Source of the DNA: Methylococcales bacterium
GTDB lineage: Bacteria > Pseudomonadota > Gammaproteobacteria > Methylococcales > Methylomonadaceae
Length of the DNA stretch: 64,000 nucleotides
Assembly (NCBI GenBank): GCA_028707085.1
Contig: JAQTUW010000003.1
Location: 62,001 to 126,000, forward strand
Reading direction: 5' to 3'
Shown piece after piece: positions 52,803 through 62,839 of this stretch. The position numbers and the translations under genes are program-made. Position 1 is the stretch's first letter, and every line of letters begins with the position of its first letter. The notes under the pieces are model-generated. The model was not told the DNA's origin. It saw only the letters and a program-made list of their open reading frames with translations, and searched no databases.

Positions 52803-53648
52803 TTATTTTTTCCATTTTAATCTAAAAAGAGCCGATATATCTTCATCGCCAAAACCTTGCGCCATCAATTCTGCATAGTCGGTCAGCGTGGTATCGATAA
52901 CCGGACAGTCGATCGCGGTCTGCCGGGCCATTTCCCGGCAGATCAATAAATCCTTGTGATGCAGGGCCAATTTGAAACCCGGATTGTATAAGGCCTGAGT
53001 CATGGTTTTGCCGCGATGCTGCAAAAACCAGTTTCCGGCCGCGCCGCCGGCAAGCACATCGATGACTTTATCCATATCCAGACCTTGCGCCGCGGCAAAG
53101 GCCAGCGCCTGGGTCACAGCCTGATTGACGCCGGCGACCATCACCTGGTTGACAGCCTTGCAGGCCTGGCCCTGCCCGACTTCGCCCAGGTGTTCGATAC
53201 GCGAGGCCATGGCGGCCAGCACCGGCCGCACCCGTTCCAGCACCGCCGCCTTGCCGCCAACCATCATTGACAGCGTACCCTGGGCCGCGCCTTCCACGCC
53301 GCCGGAGACCGGTGCATCGAGAAATTCCGCCTGCCGATCCTGCAACAGGCTGGCGGCCTGCACAGCGGTTGCTGCGCTGACCGTGGACATGTCAACGACT
53401 ACCGTGCCGGGTTTGACCGTGGCGGCGATGGCGGAAACGATTTCCAGCACATCCCGGTCGGCCGAGACACAGATCAAAACCACATCGACCCGCTCAGCCA
53501 AAGCTTGCGGGGTGGCGCAGATTTCGACCTGCAAATCCACCTGCCTGCCTGACGTCCGGTTATAGGCGGCCGTCAAAAAACCCTGCTTAAACAGGTTGCG
53601 GGCCATGCCCAGTCCCATTGCCCCCAGTCCGATGACGCCTGCTTTCAT
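52803..53648 (-). CDS. NAD(P)-dependent beta-hydroxyacid dehydrogenase (3-hydroxyisobutyrate dehydrogenase family)
   Basis: The 281-residue product has the Rossmann start MKAGVIGLGAMGLGMARNL and the substrate motif DAPVSGGVEGAAQGTLSMMVGG. The catalytic Lys lies in GQACKAVNQVMVAG. Family members act on 3-hydroxyisobutyrate, tartronate semialdehyde, glyoxylate or succinic semialdehyde; the sequence alone does not decide which. It lies between speA and ugd in one probable operon. Confidence 0.9.
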   Translation of the reverse strand: MKAGVIGLGAMGLGMARNLFKQGFLTAAYNRTSGRQVDLQVEICATPQALAERVDVVLICVSADRDVLEIVSAIAATVKPGTVVVDMSTVSAATAVQAASLLQDRQAEFLDAPVSGGVEGAAQGTLSMMVGGKAAVLERVRPVLAAMASRIEHLGEVGQGQACKAVNQVMVAGVNQAVTQALAFAAAQGLDMDKVIDVLAGGAAGNWFLQHRGKTMTQALYNPGFKLALHHKDLLICREMARQTAIDCPVIDTTLTDYAELMAQGFGDEDISALFRLKWKK

Positions 53649-53657
53649 ACGCTGGTT

Positions 53658-55484
53658 TTATTTTTCAAGATAGGTGTAAGCGTTCAGGCCGGCCAGCAAT
53701 TCCTGCTGGAAGGCCTGTTTTTGGTCGATGCTCAACGGGCTGGCATCCAGTTTCGATTGGTAGGCGGCCTTGAGCGCTTCGGCATCGATATGCACATATT
53801 CTAGCAACTCGCCGACATCTTCGCCCTCCATAAAATCGCCAAAGCGGTAACCGTCGCCGTCAAGCTCCACATTGATGGAATGGGTGTCGCCGAACAGATT
53901 GTGCATGTCGCCCAGAATTTCCTGATAAGCGCCCAGCATGAAGAAGCCCAGCAGATAAGGCTGGCTGAGGTCGATACTGTGCAGCGCCAGGGTATTGCTG
54001 ATGTTTTGCCGGTCTACATATTGATCGATGCGACCGTCGGAATCACAGGTCAGATCCTGAATCACCGCCCGCTGGCCGGGGAGCTGATCGAGCTTATGGA
54101 TGGGCATGATGGGAAATATCTGATCTATGCCCCAGACGTCCGGCATGGACTGAAACAGGGAAAAATTGCAAAACACCTTGTCGGCCAGTTTTTCGTCCAG
54201 CTCCTGCAAAATTTCCCGGTGATGGTGATTGTCGGTGTTCAGGCGGCGCTGCACCAGCCTGCACAAGCTGATGTAGCGTTGTTCCGCTTCGGCCAGTTCG
54301 GTTAGCGCCAGATCGCCCTGCACGAACTGGGCGCGGGCTTCGGCCATATCGAACTGGGCGTTGTGGTAGGTTTCGGCAATATTTTGCGACACCGCCTTGC
54401 TGACATCGATTCCGCCTTGCAGGCTTTCCACCTCGGTGACATTGGTGATCATCACTGCGTGATGCGCGGTGATGGCCCGGCCGGATTCGGTAATGATGTC
54501 CGGCTGCGGCAAGCGGTATTCACGGCTGATTTCGGCGAAGCTTCGGACGATATTTTCGGCATACTCGGCGAGACTGTAATTGATCGAGCACTCCCGCCGC
54601 GAGCCACTGCCATCGTAATCGACACCCAGCCCGCCGCCGGCATCGATGGTGGAGATGGGCGCGCCGAGTTTGCGAAGTTGCAGATAAAACTGCGCCGCCT
54701 CCTTTAAAGCCAGCTTGATGTCGTGAATATTGGCGATTTGCGACCCCATATGGAAATGCATCAGTTGCAGGCAATCCAGCATGTCCTGCTGTTTCAGGCC
54801 GGCAATCAACTGTAGCACCTCGCTGGCGTGCAGCCCGAATTTGGATTTCTCGCCGCCGCTGTTCTGCCACTTGCCGGCGCTAATGGTTGACAGGCGCACC
54901 CGGATGCCTATCTGCGGCCGCACCTGCAATCTGGCCGCTTCCTCAATGATCAGCTCCAGCTCCGAGGGTTTTTCGATGACAATGAAGACCGACAGGCCCA
55001 TCATCTGCCCCATCAACGCCATGCGAATGTAAAACCGATCCTTGTAACCGTTGCAGACGATAGTGCCGCCTGATCTGGTCAGACCCAGTATCGCCAGCAG
55101 CTCCGGCTTGCTGCCGGCTTCCAGGCCAATGCCGTCGGTCGAGACGATGCTGGCCACCACATTGCCCTGCTGGTTGACCTTGATGGGATAAACAGGGGTA
55201 TAACGACCCTGATACTGATGCGATGCGCAGGCATCTTCGAACGCCTGCTGCAAACGGCGTATGCGGTCGCCCAGAATATCGGTAAAACGAATCAGCACCG
55301 GAAAGTTCAGGCCTTTTTCCTGCAGGGCGAGCGCAACCTCGAACAGGTCGATTTCGGTATTGCAGCCGGATTGCGGCCTGACGCAGACATGGCCCTTGCC
55401 GTTGATCGAAAAATAGCCATCGCCCCACTGGTTTATGGCGTACAACTGTTTGGACTGTTCAATCGACCATTGCTGTTGCTGCAC
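53658..55484 (-). CDS. speA: Biosynthetic arginine decarboxylase SpeA
   Basis: SpeA converts arginine to agmatine using PLP, the first step of the arginine route to putrescine. The product has the PLP lysine region VYPIKVNQQGNVVAS, EAGSKPELLAIL, HFHMGSQIANI, the Gly-rich DAGGGLGVDYDG, and the substrate-binding ITCDSDGRIDQY-like LTCDSDGRIDQYV. The frame opens with ATG at 55505, but no ribosome site precedes it. A GTG at 55484 has AGGAG at ideal spacing and is chosen, giving 608 residues (615 otherwise). speE is divergent. Confidence 0.93.
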   Translation of the reverse strand: MQQQQWSIEQSKQLYAINQWGDGYFSINGKGHVCVRPQSGCNTEIDLFEVALALQEKGLNFPVLIRFTDILGDRIRRLQQAFEDACASHQYQGRYTPVYPIKVNQQGNVVASIVSTDGIGLEAGSKPELLAILGLTRSGGTIVCNGYKDRFYIRMALMGQMMGLSVFIVIEKPSELELIIEEAARLQVRPQIGIRVRLSTISAGKWQNSGGEKSKFGLHASEVLQLIAGLKQQDMLDCLQLMHFHMGSQIANIHDIKLALKEAAQFYLQLRKLGAPISTIDAGGGLGVDYDGSGSRRECSINYSLAEYAENIVRSFAEISREYRLPQPDIITESGRAITAHHAVMITNVTEVESLQGGIDVSKAVSQNIAETYHNAQFDMAEARAQFVQGDLALTELAEAEQRYISLCRLVQRRLNTDNHHHREILQELDEKLADKVFCNFSLFQSMPDVWGIDQIFPIMPIHKLDQLPGQRAVIQDLTCDSDGRIDQYVDRQNISNTLALHSIDLSQPYLLGFFMLGAYQEILGDMHNLFGDTHSINVELDGDGYRFGDFMEGEDVGELLEYVHIDAEALKAAYQSKLDASPLSIDQKQAFQQELLAGLNAYTYLEK

Positions 55485-55568
55485 ATTCGCTCCTGATACT
55501 GTCATAAAATTATAGGGATTCTAAAGTATAATCATTAAGCTTATATGACTTTTTAACAGGACGATATC

Positions 55569-56414
55569 ATGCTCGACAATCAATGGTTTAGTGAAGCCGT
55601 CAATTCGGACGGTTCGGCCTTCTCGCTGAAAATCAAACGCAAACTTCATGAGGAGCAATCGGAATTTCAGTTTCTGGAAATCTACGAGACCGAGCATTTC
55701 GGCAATCTGATGGTGATCGATGGTTGCACCATGGTTTCCACCCGCGATAACTTTTTTTATCACGAGATGATGAGTCATCCTGTGCTGTTCAGCCATCCCG
55801 CGCCTAAAAAGGTGTGGATTATCGGCGGCGGCGATTGCGGCACCTTAAGGGAAGTGCTGAAACATCCGGGTGTCGAGCAGGCCATACAGATCGATATCGA
55901 CGAACGCGTCACCCGGCTGGCGGAAATTTATTTTCCGGAATTGTGCGCATCCAACCACGACCCCCGCGCCGAACTGAAATTCATCGACGGCATCAAATGG
56001 GTAAAGGACGCCGCGCCCAATAGCGTCGATATTATCATTGTGGACAGCACGGATCCGGTCGGCCCGGCGGAAGGTTTATTCTGCGCCGACTTTTACCGCG
56101 ATTGTTTCAACTGCCTCACCGAAAACGGCATCGTCGTCCAGCAAAGCGAATCGGCGCTGTTCCATATGAAAATCCTGGCGGAAATGCGCGGCGAAATGCA
56201 GTCCGCCGGCTTCGGGCATTTGCAAACCGTCTTTTTCCCGCAATGCCTGTATCCTTCCGGCTGGTGGAGCGCCACCATGGCCGGCAAGGCCGATTTAACG
56301 GCTTTCCGGGAGCAAGACGCAACCAACAAAAGCTTTGATACGGTCTATTATAATAGCGACATCCACCGCGCCAGTCAGGCCATGCCGGAATTCTTTAAAA
56401 AAGCCTTTGCCTGA
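55569..56414 (+). CDS. speE: Spermidine synthase SpeE
   Basis: SpeE transfers an aminopropyl group from decarboxylated SAM to putrescine. The 281-residue product shows the family signatures GNLMVIDGCTMVSTRDNFFYHEMM, VWIIGGGDCGTLREVL and VDIIIVDSTDPVGPAEGLF, where the catalytic Asp lies in VDSTDP, plus QQSESA. AGGACGATATC precedes the ATG. It is divergent from speA across about 85 bp, and speD lies 17 kb away. Confidence 0.97.
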   Translation: MLDNQWFSEAVNSDGSAFSLKIKRKLHEEQSEFQFLEIYETEHFGNLMVIDGCTMVSTRDNFFYHEMMSHPVLFSHPAPKKVWIIGGGDCGTLREVLKHPGVEQAIQIDIDERVTRLAEIYFPELCASNHDPRAELKFIDGIKWVKDAAPNSVDIIIVDSTDPVGPAEGLFCADFYRDCFNCLTENGIVVQQSESALFHMKILAEMRGEMQSAGFGHLQTVFFPQCLYPSGWWSATMAGKADLTAFREQDATNKSFDTVYYNSDIHRASQAMPEFFKKAFA

Positions 56415-56584
56415 AGCGGCGTTTTATGTTCACGTTGGGGGCTTGACGGCTTTAAAAAGCCGGCGGAATTGCGGATAACGATTTCGAAAACTGTAGCCGG
56501 ATCGGGCTGACTTTTTTGTCGGCGGCGGGCGGATGGCGGCGCAAGCCGAAAAAAACCATCCTGTATTGAATAAGGAGGAAAAAA

Positions 56585-57856
56585 ATGCTGTTTTCCGGTT
56601 ATCGATGGCGTCTTATCCGCCTGTTGGGCATACTGTTCGCCAGCGGCTGTCTGCTCTCCGCGCCTGTCGCCGCCCAAAGCCCCGAATACGCCCCGCCGCC
56701 ACCAACTCCTAATGTCTCCGTCGGCCAAAGCCGAATCAATCCGGTACCGGTGGCGCAAACGCTGATTCCGGAGGGCGTCTATGCGCAACGGCTGCTTGCG
56801 GCGTTAATGCCCGGTTCGGCGCAGGATGAAGGCCATGCGGAAGATCTATTGAGCAGCCTGGGCATAGAGCCCCAATACGGCTGGATATCGGAATATCCGG
56901 TCACGCCCGAGATACTGGGCGAACTCGACAAGGATATCGCCCATGCCTGCGGTCAGGGCAAAATCGGCCTTGCCGCAGATCAGGCTCTTAAGCTGGTCGC
57001 CGACCTGAAAACCGCGCTGGGTTTTAACATCAGCCCCATCCCGCCGGCCGTGCAGCAATCCGCCGGCTCAGGCAGGATATACCATTATATCGATAGCAAC
57101 GGCGCAGAAAACTATACCGACGATTTTAACGCCATCCCGCCGGCGTACAGAGCGCAGGCCGAAATCGTCAGCCAGGGCGTCGCGGCAACAGCCCCCACCG
57201 CAGCCGTGACCGCACCACTGCCGTTCACGCCGCAATATGCGGCCAGCCCAGACTCGGACACCATCAACGGCTATTACCAGGATCAGGGCCCACCGGTGGT
57301 GACCTATTTTCCGCCGCCGCAATCCTATTATTATCTGTATACTTGGGTGCCTTATGGCTTTTGGTCGGCAGGTTATTATTTTCCCGGCTATTTTGTGCTG
57401 AACGATTTCCGCAGGCAGATCATCTACAATCGGCAAGCGTACTGGGTCGGCCACCACGCCGGGCCAGGCAATGGCGGGGCGGGCGGCCATCCCGAGCAGG
57501 ATGACCGGCGTCATGACGGGTACGCCTCGCCCGCCGCCCGGAACGGCGGCAACACCATGATCGGCCAGGAGCAAAACCGCCCGGTTGCCGGCAGGGCTCA
57601 GCCGCAACGCATGCCGGAAAGGCCGGTTTCGCCGGTAGAGCATTACCAGCCGCCTGCTGGCGGCAGAACGTTCATTGCCGCCCCGCCCAGGATCAATCAG
57701 CCGGCATACCAGCCGGAAAGATTTAATGCCCCACCCGTCTTTCAGGAACAGCCGCAACAACGCCGCTTAAATCCGGGCCCCGCATTCCGTGGCGGGGAAT
57801 CCGGCGGCGGATTCGGGGGCCATGAGAGCGGCGGAATCAAAGGCGGCCGGCGTTGA
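56585..57856 (+). CDS. Secreted proline-rich protein with DUF4124-like segment
   Basis: The 423-residue product begins with a signal peptide (RLIRLLGILFASGCLLSAPVAAQ) that might also be read as a lipoprotein signal (ASGC). A Pro-rich segment and a helical region follow. A DUF4124-like unit (RIYHYIDSNGAENYTDDFNAIP, residues about 164-185) comes next. An aromatic stretch (YFPPPQSYYYLYTWVPYGFW) follows, then a low-complexity Gly/Pro/Arg/Gln-rich tail ending in GGG repeats. AAGGAGG gives a very strong ribosome site. The tail resembles cell-envelope or surface proteins; function is unknown. Confidence 0.65.
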   Translation: MLFSGYRWRLIRLLGILFASGCLLSAPVAAQSPEYAPPPPTPNVSVGQSRINPVPVAQTLIPEGVYAQRLLAALMPGSAQDEGHAEDLLSSLGIEPQYGWISEYPVTPEILGELDKDIAHACGQGKIGLAADQALKLVADLKTALGFNISPIPPAVQQSAGSGRIYHYIDSNGAENYTDDFNAIPPAYRAQAEIVSQGVAATAPTAAVTAPLPFTPQYAASPDSDTINGYYQDQGPPVVTYFPPPQSYYYLYTWVPYGFWSAGYYFPGYFVLNDFRRQIIYNRQAYWVGHHAGPGNGGAGGHPEQDDRRHDGYASPAARNGGNTMIGQEQNRPVAGRAQPQRMPERPVSPVEHYQPPAGGRTFIAAPPRINQPAYQPERFNAPPVFQEQPQQRRLNPGPAFRGGESGGGFGGHESGGIKGGRR

Positions 57857-57905
57857 AACCGGGATTTTCCGGTCAGTTTTAACTTTGGATATTCGGAATA
57901 GGCTG

Positions 57906-58020
57906 TTGAAAAGTTGAAGTTCGGCCGAGACAGAAATCTCGTTGATCGTTAAAACCAACATTCAGCCGACGGCCAGTCAGGCCGCAAGGGGGGCACCCGA
58001 CAGATATTCCAACTTTTCAA
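57906..58020. repeat. 115-bp element bounded by 11-bp inverted repeats
   Basis: TTGAAAAGTTG (57906-57916) and CAACTTTTCAA (58010-58020) are perfect inverted repeats enclosing about 93 bp. Inside lie CGAGA-CAGAAA-TCTCG and GGCC-AGTCA-GGCC hairpins. It could be a small palindromic repeat (MITE- or REP-like) or a structured RNA between convergent genes. No flanking duplication is evident. Confidence 0.45.
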
Positions 58021-58061
58021 ATCATGATAAGTTTTTTACGCCCCGCTCATTCCAGACATCC

Positions 58062-59072
58062 TCAAATTTCAACCAGCCGCCGCTCTCTCACCGCCTGTAG
58101 CACAGCATTTATGGTTCGACAATTGTCTCTGGCGTCGTCCAAAGACAGAGCCGGTTGCTTGCCGTTCAGCACGCAATCGCTGAAATGTTCGATTTCCAGC
58201 CGGAAATGGTTTGCCGCCGGCAGGCGTTCCTCGCAGCTTTGGCCATCTTCCGTCCACCAGGAAATGACGGGGGTATCGCCAGGCAACTGCCAGACCACAT
58301 GGCATTTGACGCCGCCTTTGCTGCCGATGATCTCATATTCGCAGCGCCGGGCACGCTCGAAGCTGAAATCGAACTGCGCAAATCTGCCCTCCCCAAAATC
58401 CAGTACCCCGCTGCTGGAAATGTCGGCGCCGCTTTCCACGTGTCTGGCCATGGCGACGACCGCGACGGGCGTTTGCCGGAAAAACATGCGCAGGGCGTGA
58501 ATGGCGTAGCAGCCTATGTCCCACATCGCGCCGCCGCCGCGACTGACGTCTTCCGCCAGTCGGTAGAGCCGGGCGGGGCGCATGATGAAGGAAAAACTGG
58601 CGCGAACCGAACGCACGTCGCCGATCAGCCCGGACTGAATCAGCTCCATGACCCGCGCATGCTGCGGATGAAAGCGGTACATGAAGCCCTCCATCACCAG
58701 CACCTGATGCTCGCTGGCCGCGGCGGCTATGGCGTCTATGTCGGCAACCGCCAGCGCCATCGGTTTTTCGCACAATACATGCTTGCCGTGGCTGATGGCG
58801 CGTAACGCCCATTGCGCATGCTCGTGGTTGGCCATGGGCAGATACACGGCCTGCACCCGTTTGTCGGCCAGCAGAGCGTCAAGATCGTCATAAGCCGTGA
58901 CGCCTCCCAGGCCGGGGGCGAATTTGCCGACGGTTTCGGCCGCCGCGCCAGGGCGGCGACTGGCGATGGCGACCAGTTCGGCATTGGTCGCCTCGACGAT
59001 GGCCGGCAGCAAGCGTTCATTGATGCGCGCCGCGCCCAGTATGCCCCAGCGGAGATTTGCCTGTTTGTTCAT
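58062..59072 (-). CDS. Gfo/Idh/MocA family oxidoreductase
   Basis: This is a NAD(P)-dependent sugar or inositol-type dehydrogenase of 336 residues. The N-terminal Rossmann motif is LRWGILGAARINERLLPA, and the family signature EKPMALAVADIDAI holds the catalytic Lys. GGAMWDIGCYAIHALRMFF fits the GFO_IDH C-terminal domain, related to dihydrodiol and glucose-fructose oxidoreductases. The ATG at 59072 is chosen since AGGGG lies 8-9 bases upstream; ATG at 59081 is possible. It follows apaH by about 22 bp. Confidence 0.9.
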   Translation of the reverse strand: MNKQANLRWGILGAARINERLLPAIVEATNAELVAIASRRPGAAAETVGKFAPGLGGVTAYDDLDALLADKRVQAVYLPMANHEHAQWALRAISHGKHVLCEKPMALAVADIDAIAAAASEHQVLVMEGFMYRFHPQHARVMELIQSGLIGDVRSVRASFSFIMRPARLYRLAEDVSRGGGAMWDIGCYAIHALRMFFRQTPVAVVAMARHVESGADISSSGVLDFGEGRFAQFDFSFERARRCEYEIIGSKGGVKCHVVWQLPGDTPVISWWTEDGQSCEERLPAANHFRLEIEHFSDCVLNGKQPALSLDDARDNCRTINAVLQAVRERRLVEI

Positions 59073-59094
59073 GTTGTTCATCCCCTGCGTGAAT

Positions 59095-59928
59095 TTACCA
59101 ATCAAGACCGGCCGGACTGCGGGAAGCCTTGCAGTCTATGCTGATGCGTTGCGGTTCCTGATCCAGCTTCAGAGCCGTTAATTGTCCACCCCACAGACAA
59201 CCGGTATCGATGGAAATGCAATTGTAGTCCTGATAAAAACCGAGCGTGGACCAGTGTCCAAAAATAATCTTCATATCCAGGCTCTTGCGACCGGGTACGG
59301 CAAACCAGGGCAGCAAATTTTCCGGCTGGCTGCCGGGCGCGCCTTTCTGGGAAAATTCCAGCGCGCCCTCCGCCGTGCAGTAGCGCATCCGGGTAAAGCA
59401 GTTGATGGCAAAACGCAAGCGCTCGATTTTAGGCATGTCGCTGCTCCAGACACTGGGTTTATTGCCGTACATGGTGCGGAAAATACGTTCATAATCATGG
59501 CCTTGAATGGCCTGTTCGATTTCCCGCGCCATTTTCACGGTCAGCGCGAAATCCCATTGCGGCGGCAAGCCGGCATGCAGCATGCAATATTGGTGGTTAT
59601 GATAAAAAAGATACTGGCGCCTCAACCAGTGTATCAGTTCGTCACAATCGGGAGCCCGTAAAATATCGCCGATGGTGTCTTTTTTCCCGGACTTGCCCAG
59701 TGACACCACGGTGGCGATTAAATGCAGATCATGATTGCCCAGTACGCTAACGGCCGCCGATCCCAGATTTTTAATGAACCGCAAGGTTTCCAGAGATTTT
59801 GGGCCGCGATTGACCAGATCGCCAACCAGCCAGAGCTGATCGCCGCCAGGGTCGAATTTCACCACATCCAGCAGGCGGCGAAACTCGTCGTAACATCCCT
59901 GAATATCGCCAATTGCGTAAATTGCCAT
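59095..59928 (-). CDS. apaH: Symmetrical bis(5'-nucleosyl)-tetraphosphatase ApaH
   Basis: ApaH hydrolyses Ap4A and removes NpN caps from RNA. The 277-residue metallophosphatase shows GDIQGCYDEFRRLL, GDLVNRGPKS, GNHDLHLIA and the HAG of MLHAGLPPQWD, all metal ligands of the family. GHWSTLGFYQD and SIDTGCLWGGQLTAL close the core. The ATG at 59928 overlaps the apaG stop (TGATG), the usual apaG-apaH order. Confidence 0.97.
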   Translation of the reverse strand: MAIYAIGDIQGCYDEFRRLLDVVKFDPGGDQLWLVGDLVNRGPKSLETLRFIKNLGSAAVSVLGNHDLHLIATVVSLGKSGKKDTIGDILRAPDCDELIHWLRRQYLFYHNHQYCMLHAGLPPQWDFALTVKMAREIEQAIQGHDYERIFRTMYGNKPSVWSSDMPKIERLRFAINCFTRMRYCTAEGALEFSQKGAPGSQPENLLPWFAVPGRKSLDMKIIFGHWSTLGFYQDYNCISIDTGCLWGGQLTALKLDQEPQRISIDCKASRSPAGLDW

Positions 59929-60305
59929 CAATGCAGGGTGCGAGGTATGGAAAGGGTGAACTTGGGTATGGCGGCTTTAAAGTTTTCGCCGTTGTCGGAC
60001 AGCATCTGGTATTTACCCTGCATGACCCCGACCGGGGTTTCGATCATGGCCGCGCTGGTATAGCGAAACGAGTCTCCCGGGGCCAGATACGGCTGTTCGC
60101 CGACCACGCCTTCTCCGTTGACCTCCTGAACCTTGCCGTTTGCATCGGTAATCAGCCAGTGCCGGGTCAGCAGTCTGGCCGGCGACGAACCGACATTGGT
60201 AATGGTCACCGTATAGGCGAACACATAGCGGTTTTGCTCGGGGGCGGATTGGCCTTCGATAAAATAGGGTGTGGCTTCAACTAAAATTTTGTTTTTTTCG
60301 CTCAT
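59928..60305 (-). CDS. apaG: ApaG protein
   Basis: ApaG is a small beta-sandwich protein with an FnIII-like fold, often next to apaH; its biochemical role is unclear. The 125-residue product has the family segments FAYTVTITNVGSSPARLLTRHWLITDANG, VQEVNGEGVVGEQP, PGDSFRYTSAAMIETPVGVMQGKYQ and the C-terminal IPKFTLSIPRTLH. It heads the apaG-apaH-oxidoreductase run and is divergent from mpl. Confidence 0.96.
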   Translation of the reverse strand: MSEKNKILVEATPYFIEGQSAPEQNRYVFAYTVTITNVGSSPARLLTRHWLITDANGKVQEVNGEGVVGEQPYLAPGDSFRYTSAAMIETPVGVMQGKYQMLSDNGENFKAAIPKFTLSIPRTLH

Positions 60306-60387
60306 TGGTGGATGATGTGAAATGTAATAAAGCTATTTGAACGCAACTTTTCACTAAACGCAAGAAGGCAATCCCACGATTTTTAAA

Positions 60388-61767
60388 ATGGCGCAACAGT
60401 CAAAACCATTCCATATTCATATCCTCGGCATTTGCGGCGCTTTCATGGGCGGATTGGCGCTGATTGCCCGCGAACTGGGCTATTCCGTCAGCGGTTCCGA
60501 CCAGAATGTCTATCCACCCATGAGTACGCAACTGGAACAACAGGGCATCCGGCTCATGAACGGCTACAAGCCGGAAAACCTGGATTGCCGACCGGATCTG
60601 GTGGTAATCGGCAACGCCCTGTCACGCGGCAATCCGGAAGTGGAAGCAGTTCTCAATCGCGGCTTGCGTTACACCTCCGGCCCGCAATGGCTGGCCGAAC
60701 ATGTCCTGCAGGATCGCTGGGTGCTGGCCGTGGCCGGCACCCACGGCAAAACCACCACCACCAGCATGTTAAGCTGGATACTGGAATGCAGCCATTTCAG
60801 ACCCGGTTTTCTGATTGGCGGCATCCCCTTGAATTTCGGCATTTCCGCCCGTCTTGGCGAATCGGATTTTTTTGTCATAGAAGCGGACGAATATGACTGC
60901 GCCTTCTTCGACAAGCGTTCCAAATTCGTACATTACCGGCCAAGAACGGCTGTTCTCAATAATCTGGAATACGATCACGCCGATATTTTTGAAAATCTGG
61001 ACGCCATTAAAAAACAGTTCCAGCACTTGCTGCGCACTGTGCCGGCCGAGGGACTGGTGGTGGCTCCGGCTTGCGATCGGCATTTGGCGGAGGTAATAGA
61101 ATCGGGCTGCTGGACACCGGTACAAAAAACGGCAATCGATGACGCGGCCGACTGGCAAGCGCATTTGCAAAAAACCGACGGCAGCCAGTTCGCCGTGCTT
61201 TTTAACGGCCGGCAGCAGGGCGAGGTAGACTGGACGCTCACCGGCCGCCACAATGTTTTCAATGCCCTGTCGGCCATTGCCGCCGCCCGGCATGTCGGCA
61301 TTTCGCCCGGCGACGCCATCGAGGCTTTGCACAGTTTCCGCAATGTGAAGCGGCGCATGGAGCTGATCATCGCCCATAAGGGTCTTAATATTTATGACGA
61401 TTTCGCTCATCACCCCACCGCCATCAAGACCACGCTGGACGGCTTGCGGCAACAGATAGGGCGGCAAAAAATCATCGCCGTCGTCGAACCGCGCTCCAAT
61501 ACCATGCGCCTGGGCATACACACTCGCTCTCTGGCCGAATCCCTGGCGGAGGCCGATCAGGCCATTATTTTTCAGCCCGACAACCTGGGCTGGGATCTCA
61601 GCCAGTTATTGCAATACGCCAGCAATATCGCCATCTGCAATAATCTGGATGAAATCGTGCAGGCCATTAAGGCCGAAACCGGCAATAGCTGTCATATCGT
61701 CCTGATGAGCAATGGCGGTTTTGGCGGAATTTATGGGCGATTAAGAACAGAATTGCCGAATTGCTAG
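60388..61767 (+). CDS. mpl: UDP-N-acetylmuramate:L-Ala-gamma-D-Glu-meso-DAP ligase Mpl
   Basis: Mpl reattaches recycled murein tripeptide to UDP-MurNAc, saving de novo synthesis; it complements AmpD, also in this window. The 459-residue Mur ligase begins HIHILGICGAFMGGLALIARELG. The ATP loop is VAGTHGKTTTTSM, and EADEYDCAFFDKRSKF and LNNLEYDHADIF follow, with YDDFAHHPTAIKTTL in the C-terminal domain. The length matches the Mpl subfamily rather than MurC. Confidence 0.96.
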   Translation: MAQQSKPFHIHILGICGAFMGGLALIARELGYSVSGSDQNVYPPMSTQLEQQGIRLMNGYKPENLDCRPDLVVIGNALSRGNPEVEAVLNRGLRYTSGPQWLAEHVLQDRWVLAVAGTHGKTTTTSMLSWILECSHFRPGFLIGGIPLNFGISARLGESDFFVIEADEYDCAFFDKRSKFVHYRPRTAVLNNLEYDHADIFENLDAIKKQFQHLLRTVPAEGLVVAPACDRHLAEVIESGCWTPVQKTAIDDAADWQAHLQKTDGSQFAVLFNGRQQGEVDWTLTGRHNVFNALSAIAAARHVGISPGDAIEALHSFRNVKRRMELIIAHKGLNIYDDFAHHPTAIKTTLDGLRQQIGRQKIIAVVEPRSNTMRLGIHTRSLAESLAEADQAIIFQPDNLGWDLSQLLQYASNIAICNNLDEIVQAIKAETGNSCHIVLMSNGGFGGIYGRLRTELPNC

Positions 61768-61827
61768 TAGTCCGCCCGCTTGGCGCAGCTATGTGTCGGT
61801 GGCGATACAGGCTCATCACCGGCCTTG

Positions 61828-62768
<941 letters not shown>

Positions 62769-62839
62769 GGTTTACTCTCCTTACGATAACGACTAGCCGT
62801 TATAATAGCACTTCAATATTAATGGACTGCGTGAAAGCT

